This document shows, piece after piece, positions 1-6,724 of a stretch of DNA of 10,437 nucleotides. Position 1 is the stretch's first letter. Each line of letters begins with the position of its first letter. A program made the position numbers and the translations under genes. This DNA comes from Gemmatimonadota bacterium (GTDB lineage Bacteria > Gemmatimonadota > Gemmatimonadetes > Longimicrobiales > RSA9): NCBI GenBank assembly GCA_016207445.1, contig JACQPS010000184.1, forward strand, positions 1 to 10,437, given 5' to 3'. The notes under the pieces were generated by a model that made no database searches, had not been told where the DNA came from, and saw only the letters and a program-made list of their open reading frames with translations.

Positions 1-439
1 GCGGCGGCCGATCGCTCGAGAGCACGACCTGCCCACCGCGGCTGGAGAGCGCATCCCAGGCGCGCAACAACTCTTCCTGCGTCCTGTGCTGCCCGGCCAG
101 GAACTGTACGTCGTCGAGCAGCAGCAGCTGCACGCCGCGCAGCCGATCGCGCCAGACTTCGCCCTCCCCCTTCTCGATCGCCGCCAGAACCTGCTCCATC
201 AGGTGCTCGAGCGTGTCGTACTCGACGACCAGGCCGGGGTGGATCCGCCGGGCGTGGTGGCCGATCGCGCTCAGCAGATGCGTCTTGCCGAGCCCGGACG
301 CGCTGTAGATGAACAGCGGGTTGTAGCTCTGGGCCGGCGACTCGGCCACGCGTTTCGCGGCGGCGCACGCCAGTCGGTTCGCCGCCCCGACCACGAAGGA
401 GTCGAACGTGCACCGGGCATCCAGCTCGAGAGGCGTCAT
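1..439 (-). CDS. DnaA-like AAA+ ATPase without DnaA domain I (partial, C-terminus outside window)
   Basis: The first 146 residues are visible. They match the start of the DnaA AAA+ domain: a TFDSFVVGAANRLA lead-in (residues 11-24), the YNPLFIY strand (39-45), a Walker A of SASGLGKTH (46-54), a Walker B of LLLLDDVQFLAG (105-116) followed by the TQEELLRAWDAL helix, and a sensor-I-like SSDRPP (141-146). In replication initiator DnaA about 100 residues of domain I and linker precede this point. Here the ATG overlaps the mglA stop as ATGA, and an in-frame stop lies only about eight codons upstream (464-466), so domain I is truly absent from this gene. Such short DnaA-domain proteins include Hda, which stimulates DnaA-ATP hydrolysis, and DnaA paralogues of unknown role. 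Whether a DNA-binding domain IV follows cannot be seen. The Walker A differs from the usual GGVGLGKTH, which argues against this being the housekeeping initiator. Its place behind mglA suggests a role with the GTPase/Che module (inference). Confidence 0.88.
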   Translation of the reverse strand, partial: MTPLELDARCTFDSFVVGAANRLACAAAKRVAESPAQSYNPLFIYSASGLGKTHLLSAIGHHARRIHPGLVVEYDTLEHLMEQVLAAIEKGEGEVWRDRLRGVQLLLLDDVQFLAGQHRTQEELLRAWDALSSRGGQVVLSSDRPP

Positions 440-1053
440 TGCACCCGTTGCGTCACCACGGATTCACGGAACTTCCGCGAGAGGCTGCGCAGCACCAGCT
501 CGCTGATGCCGCGCAGCGTGTCGAAGACACCGGCGCCGGTGATGGCCGTGGCGGGAAACGAGGGGACGCCGCGGAAATTGAGCAGGTCGTCCAGCCCGTC
601 CGTGGGGAGAACTCCCGGCACATCGCGCTTGTTGTACTGAATGACGGTCGGCAGCTCGCGTACGTCGAACCCCTGCTCCAGCAGGTTCTCCTGCAGGTTG
701 CGCAGGCTCTCCAGATTCTCCTCCGTCTGCTCCCGCTGCGAATCGGCCACGAACACGACGCCGTCCGCGCCGCGCAGCACCAGCTTGCGGGTCGCGTTGT
801 AGTAGACCTGGCCGGGCACCGTGTACAGCTGGAGCCGCGTCCGAAACCCGGAGATGGAGCCGAGGTCCAGCGGCAGAAAGTCGAAGAACAGGGTCCGGTC
901 CGTCTCGGTGGCGAGCGACACCATCTGCCCTTTGCGCTCGTCCGGAATGCACGTGTGCACGTACTGCAGGTTCGTCGTCTTGCCGGAGCGCGCCGGGCCG
1001 TAGTAGACGATCTTACAGGTGATCTCGTGCGTCGAATAATTGACCAGCGACAT
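436..1053 (-). CDS. mglA: MglA-type small Ras-like GTPase
   Basis: This is a 205-residue cytoplasmic GTPase of the MglA group, the bacterial Ras-like switches that set cell polarity in Myxococcus. Visible motifs are the P-loop GPARSGKTT (residues 19-27), the switch I stretch SLATETDRTLFFDF (46-59), the switch II TVPGQ (78-82) and the base-recognition NKRD (141-144). The TVPGQ motif has Thr78 where most small GTPases have Asp, a hallmark of MglA. Arg53 and Gln82, the residues that in M. xanthus MglA act in hydrolysis, fall at the same numbers. The length is close to the family's usual size of about 195 residues, and no lipidation or membrane segment is seen. The start abuts the stop of the upstream MglB-like gene (TGAATG) and has a GGGGAG ribosome site 7 nt before it. 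The order mglB-mglA matches the Myxococcus operon. The 3' end overlaps the DnaA-like gene by 4 nt. Confidence 0.93.
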   Translation of the reverse strand: MSLVNYSTHEITCKIVYYGPARSGKTTNLQYVHTCIPDERKGQMVSLATETDRTLFFDFLPLDLGSISGFRTRLQLYTVPGQVYYNATRKLVLRGADGVVFVADSQREQTEENLESLRNLQENLLEQGFDVRELPTVIQYNKRDVPGVLPTDGLDDLLNFRGVPSFPATAITGAGVFDTLRGISELVLRSLSRKFRESVVTQRVQ

Positions 1054-1545
1054 TCAGCCGCTCCCCAGCTCGGAGGCGAAGAAGCTGCGCAGCCCCGCCT
1101 CGAGCTCGCGCTCGAAGCCGGCCGCATCCGTGAACGCCAGCACTCGCTGGAATTGCGGGAGCTGTCCGACCTCGCCGGCCAGCCGCTCCAGATAGAGCTG
1201 CACGAGACCGAGCGAGGAGTCCTCGTCGAAGATCGCAACCAGGATCAGCTCCTCGCCGGGCGTGTGGAACGGCGCGAGCACCAGCTGAAGCTCTTGCCCC
1301 GCGTGGTGCAGGTGCGTCCAGCGCGCCTGTCCGGTGAGCTGCGCCAGTGCGCGCGCCGCGGCGTGCGCGGCGGCGGCCAGCGCCGCGACGCTGACGACCT
1401 CGTAGCTGCGCGTGAAGCCGTGCTGCGCCAGGATCTGGCCGCTGCCGTTGACCAGCAGCGCGATGCGCACCCTCGCCTCGCGCACGAAGCGGCGCATCGG
1501 CTCCCGGAGCGCCTCGACCAGAGGTTGCAGATCGACCTGTCTCAT
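1054..1545 (-). CDS. mglB: MglB-like Roadblock/LC7 protein, probable GAP of the MglA GTPase
   Basis: This 163-residue protein has a Roadblock/LC7 fold at about residues 10-125: a helix, the strand RIALLVNGSGQILA (27-40), a second Ala-rich helix (52-70), and the late strands ELILVAIFDEDSSLGLV (99-115). The last stretch closely resembles the MglB signature (VVLVVIFDNRTSLGLV-like). Known MglB proteins form dimers that bind MglA and accelerate GTP hydrolysis by positioning the GTPase's own catalytic residues. A tail of about 38 residues follows the domain (126-163) and includes an acidic amphipathic stretch ending in SFFASELGSG. The start overlaps the upstream Roadblock gene's stop (ATGA at 1542-1545), and the stop directly abuts the mglA start. 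Being immediately upstream of mglA and most MglB-like of the three Roadblock domains, it is the best candidate for the cognate regulator. The assignment as GAP rather than GEF or scaffold is inferred from family. Confidence 0.85.
   Translation of the reverse strand: MRQVDLQPLVEALREPMRRFVREARVRIALLVNGSGQILAQHGFTRSYEVVSVAALAAAAHAAARALAQLTGQARWTHLHHAGQELQLVLAPFHTPGEELILVAIFDEDSSLGLVQLYLERLAGEVGQLPQFQRVLAFTDAAGFERELEAGLRSFFASELGSG
1061..1066 (-). promoter_or_regulatory. Ribosome binding site of mglA
   Basis: GGGGAG on the minus strand lies 7 nt before the mglA ATG at 1053, inside the last codons of the MglB-like gene. Together with the directly abutting TGAATG junction it suggests both independent initiation and coupling to mglB translation. 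Confidence 0.65.
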
Positions 1546-1889
1546 GCCAGGCTGCCTGCCGCGCGCTGCGCTTCCAGACGGATGAGCCCGAGCTGAGCGT
1601 CGGCCTCGGCGACCACGACGACGACCAGCTCGCCGGCGCCGGCCATGACCACGTGCCCCGCCTCCGCCTCGAGCTGGAGCGTCTCGAGCCCGCCGAACGC
1701 CGCCGCTCCCGCCGCCTTCGCGGTGCGGCGGAAGAGCGACGCGGCCAGCGCGGCGACCGCGGGCTCGGCCACGCCGTCGGCGAGCTCCGACACGACCGGT
1801 ACGCCCGCCTGCGCGTCGACGATGAGCGCGCCGCGGACGCCGTCCACGCGGGACAGCCGGCTGAGCGCGACCGAAAGGACGTCGCTCAT
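1542..1889 (-). CDS. Single-domain Roadblock/LC7 protein
   Basis: This 115-residue protein consists almost entirely of one Roadblock/LC7 domain: helix LSVALSRLSRVDG (5-17), strand RGALIVDAQAGVPVV (19-33), an Ala-rich helix (43-63), a strand pair around LETLQLEAEAGHVVMAG (68-84), and a very hydrophobic strand ELVVVVVAEADAQLGLIRL (87-105). Such proteins dimerise and act as platforms or regulators for small GTPases. It has no signal peptide or membrane helix; the Val run is a buried strand in this fold. The start was chosen because an excellent GGGAGG site (1896-1901) lies 6 nt upstream and the ATG overlaps the previous stop (ATGA at 1886-1889). Longer in-frame extensions upstream would run through the coding region of the previous gene. 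It may heterodimerise with the neighbouring MglB-like protein or the TPR-Roadblock fusion (inference). Confidence 0.85.
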   Translation of the reverse strand: MSDVLSVALSRLSRVDGVRGALIVDAQAGVPVVSELADGVAEPAVAALAASLFRRTAKAAGAAAFGGLETLQLEAEAGHVVMAGAGELVVVVVAEADAQLGLIRLEAQRAAGSLA

Positions 1890-2779
1890 GTCTTGCCTCC
1901 CAGAAATCCGTCGGCCAGGGCGGCCGCGCGCGCGGCGGTGCGCAGGACCCAGCCAGCGGGTGTGTCGCGCCTGGCCGCGAGCAGGACGATCATATCCTCG
2001 TGCAACGGCGCGAGATGCACGGTCGCCTGCTGCGTCTCCATGAGCATGCCCCGCCAGGCCCCCAGCGCCAGGTTCTCCGCGGTGCGTTGCGCCTCCTCGA
2101 TGGCGCCGCCCAGGATCGCACCCATCGCTTCCGCGCTCGCCCCGAGCGGAGCCCCGGGGTCGCTGCCGCCGACCGCGAGCGTCCCGGCCAGCACGAGGCC
2201 CCGCCCGTCCACGATGAGGGCGCCACGGAACGGGGCTTCGGCCAGGAGCGGCTCGAACACGCGCGCGGGATCCACGGCGCCGGGGGCCGCGGGCGCCGGC
2301 GTCGCTCCGCTCGCGGGCGGCGGCGCCAGCGCGGCCGCGGACCCGGTGCGCGTGCCGCCCGCAAGGCTCTGCCGCTCCCGCAGCAGCGCCAGCGCCTCCC
2401 GCACGGCGGGATCGTCCGGGCGCTGCGCGGCGGAGCGGTCCAGGTGCGCGCGCGCCGCTTCGAAGTCGCCGTGCTCGAGGTAGAAGAAGCCCATGCCGCG
2501 ATGCGCCTCGAAGTTGTCGCCTTCGAGGCGCAGCATGATGCCCCATTCGTCACAGGCCTTCTCCAGCTCGCCCGACTCCAGGTAGAGCCGGGCCAGCAGC
2601 GCGTGCGCCTCCACGTTCGAGGGGTGCCGCTCCAGTCCCCGCAGGCACAGACGCAACGCGGCCTCCCAGTGCCCCTGCCGCCGGTACGCCTTGGCCAGCG
2701 GCAGGAAGGCTGGCGACGCCGGGTCGCGCGCGAGCTCCTCGCTCCAGCGCTGGATCTCGCCGGCCGTCGGGTTGCTCAT
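1886..2779 (-). CDS. TPR-Roadblock/LC7 fusion protein
   Basis: This is a 297-residue two-part protein. Residues about 24-135 form roughly three TPR-like helix pairs (for example FLPLAKAYRRQGHWEAALRL, and VEAHALLARLYLESGELEKA at 56-75). An Ala/Pro-rich linker covers about 137-170. Residues about 172-290 form a Roadblock/LC7 domain beginning VFEPLLAEAPFRGALIVDG (174-192) with the late strand EDMIVLLAARRD (261-272). TPRs bind partner proteins and Roadblock domains bind small GTPases or one another, so an adaptor that brings the GTPase module to a TPR-bound partner is the simplest reading (inference). The ATG lies 4 nt after the stop of the DUF4388 gene, with a GGGAG-like site somewhat far upstream. 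The stop overlaps the next Roadblock gene. No transmembrane segment or signal peptide is seen. It is not a named family that I recognise. Confidence 0.85.
   Translation of the reverse strand: MSNPTAGEIQRWSEELARDPASPAFLPLAKAYRRQGHWEAALRLCLRGLERHPSNVEAHALLARLYLESGELEKACDEWGIMLRLEGDNFEAHRGMGFFYLEHGDFEAARAHLDRSAAQRPDDPAVREALALLRERQSLAGGTRTGSAAALAPPPASGATPAPAAPGAVDPARVFEPLLAEAPFRGALIVDGRGLVLAGTLAVGGSDPGAPLGASAEAMGAILGGAIEEAQRTAENLALGAWRGMLMETQQATVHLAPLHEDMIVLLAARRDTPAGWVLRTAARAAALADGFLGGKT
1896..1901 (-). promoter_or_regulatory. Ribosome binding site of the small Roadblock gene
   Basis: GGGAGG on the minus strand lies 6 nt before the ATG at 1889, within the last codons of the TPR-Roadblock gene. 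It decides the start of the 115-residue Roadblock protein against any longer in-frame extension. Confidence 0.75.
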
Positions 2780-2783
2780 CGGG

Positions 2784-3902
2784 TCAGACTGCTCCCTTCT
2801 CCAGAATGGAGTTGAGCGCCCGCACGGCCGCGAGCGCGTGCCCCACCATCAGCCGCTCAGCGCCGTTGGGCGAGAGGCGCAGGAACGTATCCCACGCGCG
2901 TGCGGCGCGCTCCATCTCACCGATGCGAACCGCCGCGAAACCCAGGTGGTAGTGCGCCGCGGCCGAGAGCGGGTCGAGTGCGGCGGCGCGCGCGAACGCC
3001 TCGGTCGCTGCGCGCATGCGTCCCTGCGCCGCCAGCGCGCGACCGGTCAGCAGCGCCAGCTCGGCGCGCTCGGGATTCGCCGTCTCGAGCTCGGCGGCCA
3101 GGCGCGCTGCCGCTTCGCTTTCGCCCTGCGCCAGCAGGCGCTCCACCTCCCGCACGGCCGCGTCCACCTCCTGCATCGGCATGTGCGCCTGCTCCTGCAC
3201 CTGGACCACGCCCGTGCTGACCAGGCCGTAGATGATCTTGGCGACGTCGAACGTGCTCCGTCCCAGATCGGCCGCGAGCTGCCAGAGGTCGCGCGCGCCG
3301 TCGATCTCGGCCAGCACCTCCCACTCGTCGGGCCGAAGATCGAGCGTCGCGCCTTCGTCGCCGACCGGCGCGAGCACGGGCACGGAGTTCACGCTCGGCA
3401 CCCGTGACTCCAGTCGCGTCCATTCGTCGATCCGGCGTGCTCCTTCCATGAGCAGGGATTCCACGCGCACACGCACTGCGACGCGCTCGCGCGCGAAGTC
3501 CGCCCGCTCCTCGAAGCGGAAGCGTCCCTCCTCCCAGGCCATGACGTCGTAGACCGTTTCCTCCAGCTGGAACCGCAGCTGCCGCTCGAGCTCCTCCTCC
3601 GTGACGCTGCCCATCTCGAGGAGGATCTCCGCCAGGCGGCGCTCCGGCGTCTGGCGCTGCAGCTCGAGCGCGCGGTCCAGCTCGCGCTCCGTGACCTTGC
3701 CCGCCCGCAGGAGCTGCTGCCCCAGCCGGCGCATCGACTGCCGGCGCATGGCGAAGATGATCTCGCCTCGCTCGAAGTGGACGACCGCCTCGTCGCCGAG
3801 CCGCTCGGAGCGGACGTTCAGCACGCCCGACTTCCGGGCCAGCTCGAGGAGCTGGAGCACATCCTGGATTCCGAGCTCCTTCAGCGATCCTTCGATAGGC
3901 AT
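2784..3902 (-). CDS. DUF4388 (PATAN-type) protein with winged-helix-like and TPR segments
   Basis: This 372-residue protein opens with a typical DUF4388/PATAN start, MPIEGSLKELGIQDVLQLLE, then RKSGVLNV (23-30), a VVHFERGEIIFA strand-turn-strand (40-51) and a closing YDVMAWEEGRFRFEE (118-132). An inserted helical section (about 58-110) carries two repeats of the kind RRLGQQLLRAGKVTERELDRA and RRLAEILLEMGSVTEEELERQ (58-78 and 88-108). Residues about 188-236 look like a small winged-helix unit (EWEVLAEIDGARDLWQLA ... STFDVAKIIYGLVSTGVVQV). Residues about 250-345 form TPR-like helices (AELALLTGRALAAQGRMRAA, AHYHLGFAAVRIGEMERAA). DUF4388 proteins are commonly encoded near Roadblock, GTPase and response-regulator genes and are thought to be signalling adaptors; no enzymatic activity is expected. 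The gene starts 3 nt after the large TPR gene's stop and ends 4 nt before the TPR-Roadblock gene. Confidence 0.87.
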   Translation of the reverse strand: MPIEGSLKELGIQDVLQLLELARKSGVLNVRSERLGDEAVVHFERGEIIFAMRRQSMRRLGQQLLRAGKVTERELDRALELQRQTPERRLAEILLEMGSVTEEELERQLRFQLEETVYDVMAWEEGRFRFEERADFARERVAVRVRVESLLMEGARRIDEWTRLESRVPSVNSVPVLAPVGDEGATLDLRPDEWEVLAEIDGARDLWQLAADLGRSTFDVAKIIYGLVSTGVVQVQEQAHMPMQEVDAAVREVERLLAQGESEAAARLAAELETANPERAELALLTGRALAAQGRMRAATEAFARAAALDPLSAAAHYHLGFAAVRIGEMERAARAWDTFLRLSPNGAERLMVGHALAAVRALNSILEKGAV

Positions 3903-3905
3903 GGC

Positions 3906-6719
3906 TCAGCCTGTGCTCGCGAAGGCGTGCCCGAGCGACAGCCGCTCGAGCGCCGCCTGCGCGGCGGCATTCAGCGGATCGAAGCGCAGCACCCGGCGGA
4001 ACGCGATCGCGGCCTCGTTCAGGCGGCCGGCATCGACGAGCAGCGAGCCGAGCCGGGCGAGCGCCTCCAGGTGATACGGATCCACCGTGAGCAGGTCGAC
4101 GAGCACGTTCACGGCGTCGCGCGCATTGCCGCGCTCCCACTCGACCTGCGCGAGCGCGAGCGCCGCCTCGCCATAGCTCGGCAGGTACCGCAGCGCAGTA
4201 CGCAGCTGCTCGGCGGCAACGGCCAGCCGGCCGATGCCGCCGAGCAGCCGGCCGAGGGCGACGCGAGCGGCGACGGCGCTTTCGTCCAGCTCGAGCGCAC
4301 GCCGCAGCGCCGTCTCGGCGTCGGCATGCCGCCCGGCGTCCATGCGCGCCATGCCGAGCTCGGCCCACACGGCGGTGTCGCGGCTGGCCAGCTCGGCGGC
4401 CCGCTCAAAGACCTCGACCGCGCGCCCGTGCTCGCCTACGCGGGTCATGGCCTGGCCGAGCAGCCGCAGCGCCGCGGGATCCGCGGCGGCGACGCCCGCG
4501 AGACGCTCCGCCGACTCCCGCGCCTCGGTCCAGCGGCCGAGGAGCAGCAGGGCGCGCGTGCGCCCCAGGAGCGCCCGCTTGCGCTGATCCACCGGATCGA
4601 CTTCCAGCTCGCCCTCCGGGTCCGGCGACTCCGCCAGCACCGCGGTGAAGCGCTCGAGTGCCTCCCCCGCCAGACCCTTGCGCAGGAAGACCTCGCCCAG
4701 GAGCAGGAGCTGCTCGCCCCGGTTCGCGCCCGAGAGTGCGGCACGCAACGCTTCGCTGCGCGCGCGATCGAGCTCGCCCTGCGCCAGCGCCGCGCGTGCC
4801 GCCGCCAGCGGATCGGGGCGACGCCGTTCCGCCACCGGCGCCGCCACGACCGCCGCCGGCGCGACCGCCCGCTGCACGGGCTCCGGCTGGAACGCCGGAG
4901 CGATCACAGGCGCGGGCACGGAGCGCGCACTCGCCGCCGCCGGCGCGGCTTCGCCGCCGAACGTGGCGAACGCCTGGTCCAGCGCATCCTCGCGGAACTC
5001 GAAGGCCTGCACGGGCGCTCCCGCGCGCAGACGCGCGGACGCGTCCAGCTCCGGCGCCAGCACGCCGCCCTCCTCGAACTGGAGGTCGATCAGCAGGCGG
5101 AAGCGCGGCGCCGGGAAGTAGGGATTGAGCTCGAGCGCGATCTTCGTCTCGCGCAGCGCGCCCTGATAGTCGCCGAGCGCGGACAGCGCGAAGGCGAGGT
5201 GGTAGCGGGCTTCCGCGAGGCGCGGGTCGAGGTCCACCGCCCGGACCAGCGCGTTCTTCGCCTCCTGCGCCCGCCCCGTCTCCATGAACAACGCACCCAG
5301 GCTCGTCCACGCCAGCGCCGAGTCCGGCTCCAGGTCGAGCGCCTGGTGGTACGCGTCCCGCGCGACCGTGTGCTGCCCCTCGCGCGCCAGCATGAGCCCC
5401 AGGTTGCGCCAGGTGTCGGCCGGCGCGCGGCCGCGGGCGAGCGCCTCGCGGAACGAGCGGGCTGCGCCCTGCGCGTCTGCCGCGTGGCAGCGGGCGACAC
5501 CCAGGTTGTTCCACGCGAGCGCGTAGTCGGCATCCAGCTCCAGCGCGCGACGGTAGGCCTGCTCGGCCGCATCGAGCTCGCCCGTCTGGTGCGAGGCCAC
5601 TCCCTTCTCGTTCCAGAGCTTCGGGCTCGCCGGCTCGTCCTCGAGCAACTGGTCGTAGAGCGCGACGGCGTCGCTCCCCTGGCCTCGCAGCAGCAGCAGC
5701 TCGGCCTGCGCCTGACGCACCAGGAACCGGTCCTCGCCCCGCTCCAGCGCCAGGTCGAACTCCTGGAGCGCCTGCTCGTACAGCCCCTTCTGGCGGAAGG
5801 CAAGGCCGAGGTTGTAGTGCGCGAGCGTGGCCTCCGTGATCTCGGGACGCGGCGCGCGCTCCCCCACCAGCTCATCGAACTGCGCCGCGCTGTAGCGGTC
5901 GAGCGACAGGTTCGCCTCGGCCTTGGCATACGCCGGGTTCAGCTCGGCGGCCCGGGCCGCGGCCTCCGCCGCCCGCTGCGTCTCGCCCACGTCGCCGTAC
6001 ACGAACGCGAGCAGGTGATGCGCTTCGGCCTCACCCGGGTAGAGCGCTACCGCCTTCTCCAGCGCCGTGCGGGCTTCCGCGCTGTGCCCGCGGCTGTAGT
6101 GGAGCTCGCCCAGCCGGAGCTGCACGCGCGCGTTCGCTGGCTCGAGCGTGGCGGCCCGCTCGAGCGCCGCCAGAGCCGCATCCTGGTCCCCGCGCTGCGC
6201 CTCGGCGCGTGACAGCTGCAAGTAGAGTACGACGTCGTGCGGCCGCTGCTCCAGGAGCCGACGGTACTCCGCCGCGGCGCGGGCCGGCTCCCCACCGTAG
6301 AGGTAGGCGCGGGCCAGCCGCGCGCGCGCCTCCGCGTCCTGTGGTTCGGCCGCGAGCCGCGCCGTCAGCCGCTCGATCAGCCGCTCGAAGTAACCGGTGT
6401 GGAAGTAGGCGATGCGCAGGTTGCGCTCCGCCACCTGCATGCGCGGGTCCAGCTCGAGCGCGCGCTCGAAGTGCGCGATCGCCTCGTCGTGCAGCCCCTT
6501 GTGGTAGTAGACGACGCCGAGGTTGTTGTGCGCGCCGGCATCTCCGGGGGGAATCCGCCTGGCCAGCGAGCGCAGGATCTCGAGATCCCGCGGCGAGCGT
6601 ACCGCGCCGCCGCCGCCGGCCGGGCCGGCGTCGCCATTCTCGAGGCGCGCGAGCCCGGGAGCAGCACCGCTCGCCGCAGGCGGGTCCGCACGCCCGACCA
6701 GTGCGGTGGGATCGACCAT
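3906..6719 (-). CDS. Large TPR scaffold protein (937 residues, two TPR arrays)
   Basis: This long, soluble protein is built almost entirely of tetratricopeptide repeats with a period of about 34 residues. The first array spans about 62-550, starting AHNNLGVVYYHKGLHDEAIA and including LAWNNLGVARCHAADAQGAA (401-420) and LAWTSLGALFMETGRAQEAK (469-488). An Ala/Pro-rich, probably flexible linker lies at about 580-635. The second array spans about 636-925. By eye there are roughly 20 repeats, with one irregular spot near 266-297. The N-terminal 45 residues are Gly/Ala/Pro-rich and look disordered rather than like a signal peptide. There is no membrane helix or catalytic domain. It probably scaffolds the Che and GTPase components encoded on either side (inference). 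The ATG is 5 nt after the cheC stop, with only a weak ribosome site, and the stop is 3 nt before the DUF4388 gene, implying cotranslation within one mRNA. Partners cannot be read from sequence. Confidence 0.9.
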   Translation of the reverse strand: MVDPTALVGRADPPAASGAAPGLARLENGDAGPAGGGGAVRSPRDLEILRSLARRIPPGDAGAHNNLGVVYYHKGLHDEAIAHFERALELDPRMQVAERNLRIAYFHTGYFERLIERLTARLAAEPQDAEARARLARAYLYGGEPARAAAEYRRLLEQRPHDVVLYLQLSRAEAQRGDQDAALAALERAATLEPANARVQLRLGELHYSRGHSAEARTALEKAVALYPGEAEAHHLLAFVYGDVGETQRAAEAAARAAELNPAYAKAEANLSLDRYSAAQFDELVGERAPRPEITEATLAHYNLGLAFRQKGLYEQALQEFDLALERGEDRFLVRQAQAELLLLRGQGSDAVALYDQLLEDEPASPKLWNEKGVASHQTGELDAAEQAYRRALELDADYALAWNNLGVARCHAADAQGAARSFREALARGRAPADTWRNLGLMLAREGQHTVARDAYHQALDLEPDSALAWTSLGALFMETGRAQEAKNALVRAVDLDPRLAEARYHLAFALSALGDYQGALRETKIALELNPYFPAPRFRLLIDLQFEEGGVLAPELDASARLRAGAPVQAFEFREDALDQAFATFGGEAAPAAASARSVPAPVIAPAFQPEPVQRAVAPAAVVAAPVAERRRPDPLAAARAALAQGELDRARSEALRAALSGANRGEQLLLLGEVFLRKGLAGEALERFTAVLAESPDPEGELEVDPVDQRKRALLGRTRALLLLGRWTEARESAERLAGVAAADPAALRLLGQAMTRVGEHGRAVEVFERAAELASRDTAVWAELGMARMDAGRHADAETALRRALELDESAVAARVALGRLLGGIGRLAVAAEQLRTALRYLPSYGEAALALAQVEWERGNARDAVNVLVDLLTVDPYHLEALARLGSLLVDAGRLNEAAIAFRRVLRFDPLNAAAQAALERLSLGHAFASTG

Positions 6720-6724
6720 AGGCC

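Noticed and set aside
116..131. CAG/GCAG trinucleotide run, also seen near 5689-5703
   Set aside because: These encode runs of Leu in the Walker B strand of the DnaA-like protein and in a TPR helix. They are codon bias, not a microsatellite with separate function.
1542..2546. A 334-codon minus-strand frame beginning inside the TPR-Roadblock gene
   Set aside because: Only its last 115 codons (1889-1542) are a real gene. The upstream part is the out-of-frame Arg/Gly-rich shadow of the TPR-Roadblock gene, and the strong ribosome site at 1896-1901 fixes the later start.
3777..6212. Very long open frame on the plus strand (about 811 codons) opposite the large TPR gene
   Set aside because: It lies antisense to a clear TPR protein. 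Its translation is Arg/Gln/Leu-rich with no recognisable domain, as expected for the reverse of GC-rich codons rich in GAG, CTC and GCC.
6599..6630. GC-rich inverted repeat-like stretch (GCCGGCCGGGCCGGC) considered as a terminator or hairpin
   Set aside because: It lies within codons of the disordered Gly-rich N-terminus of the TPR protein, with no T-tract on either strand.
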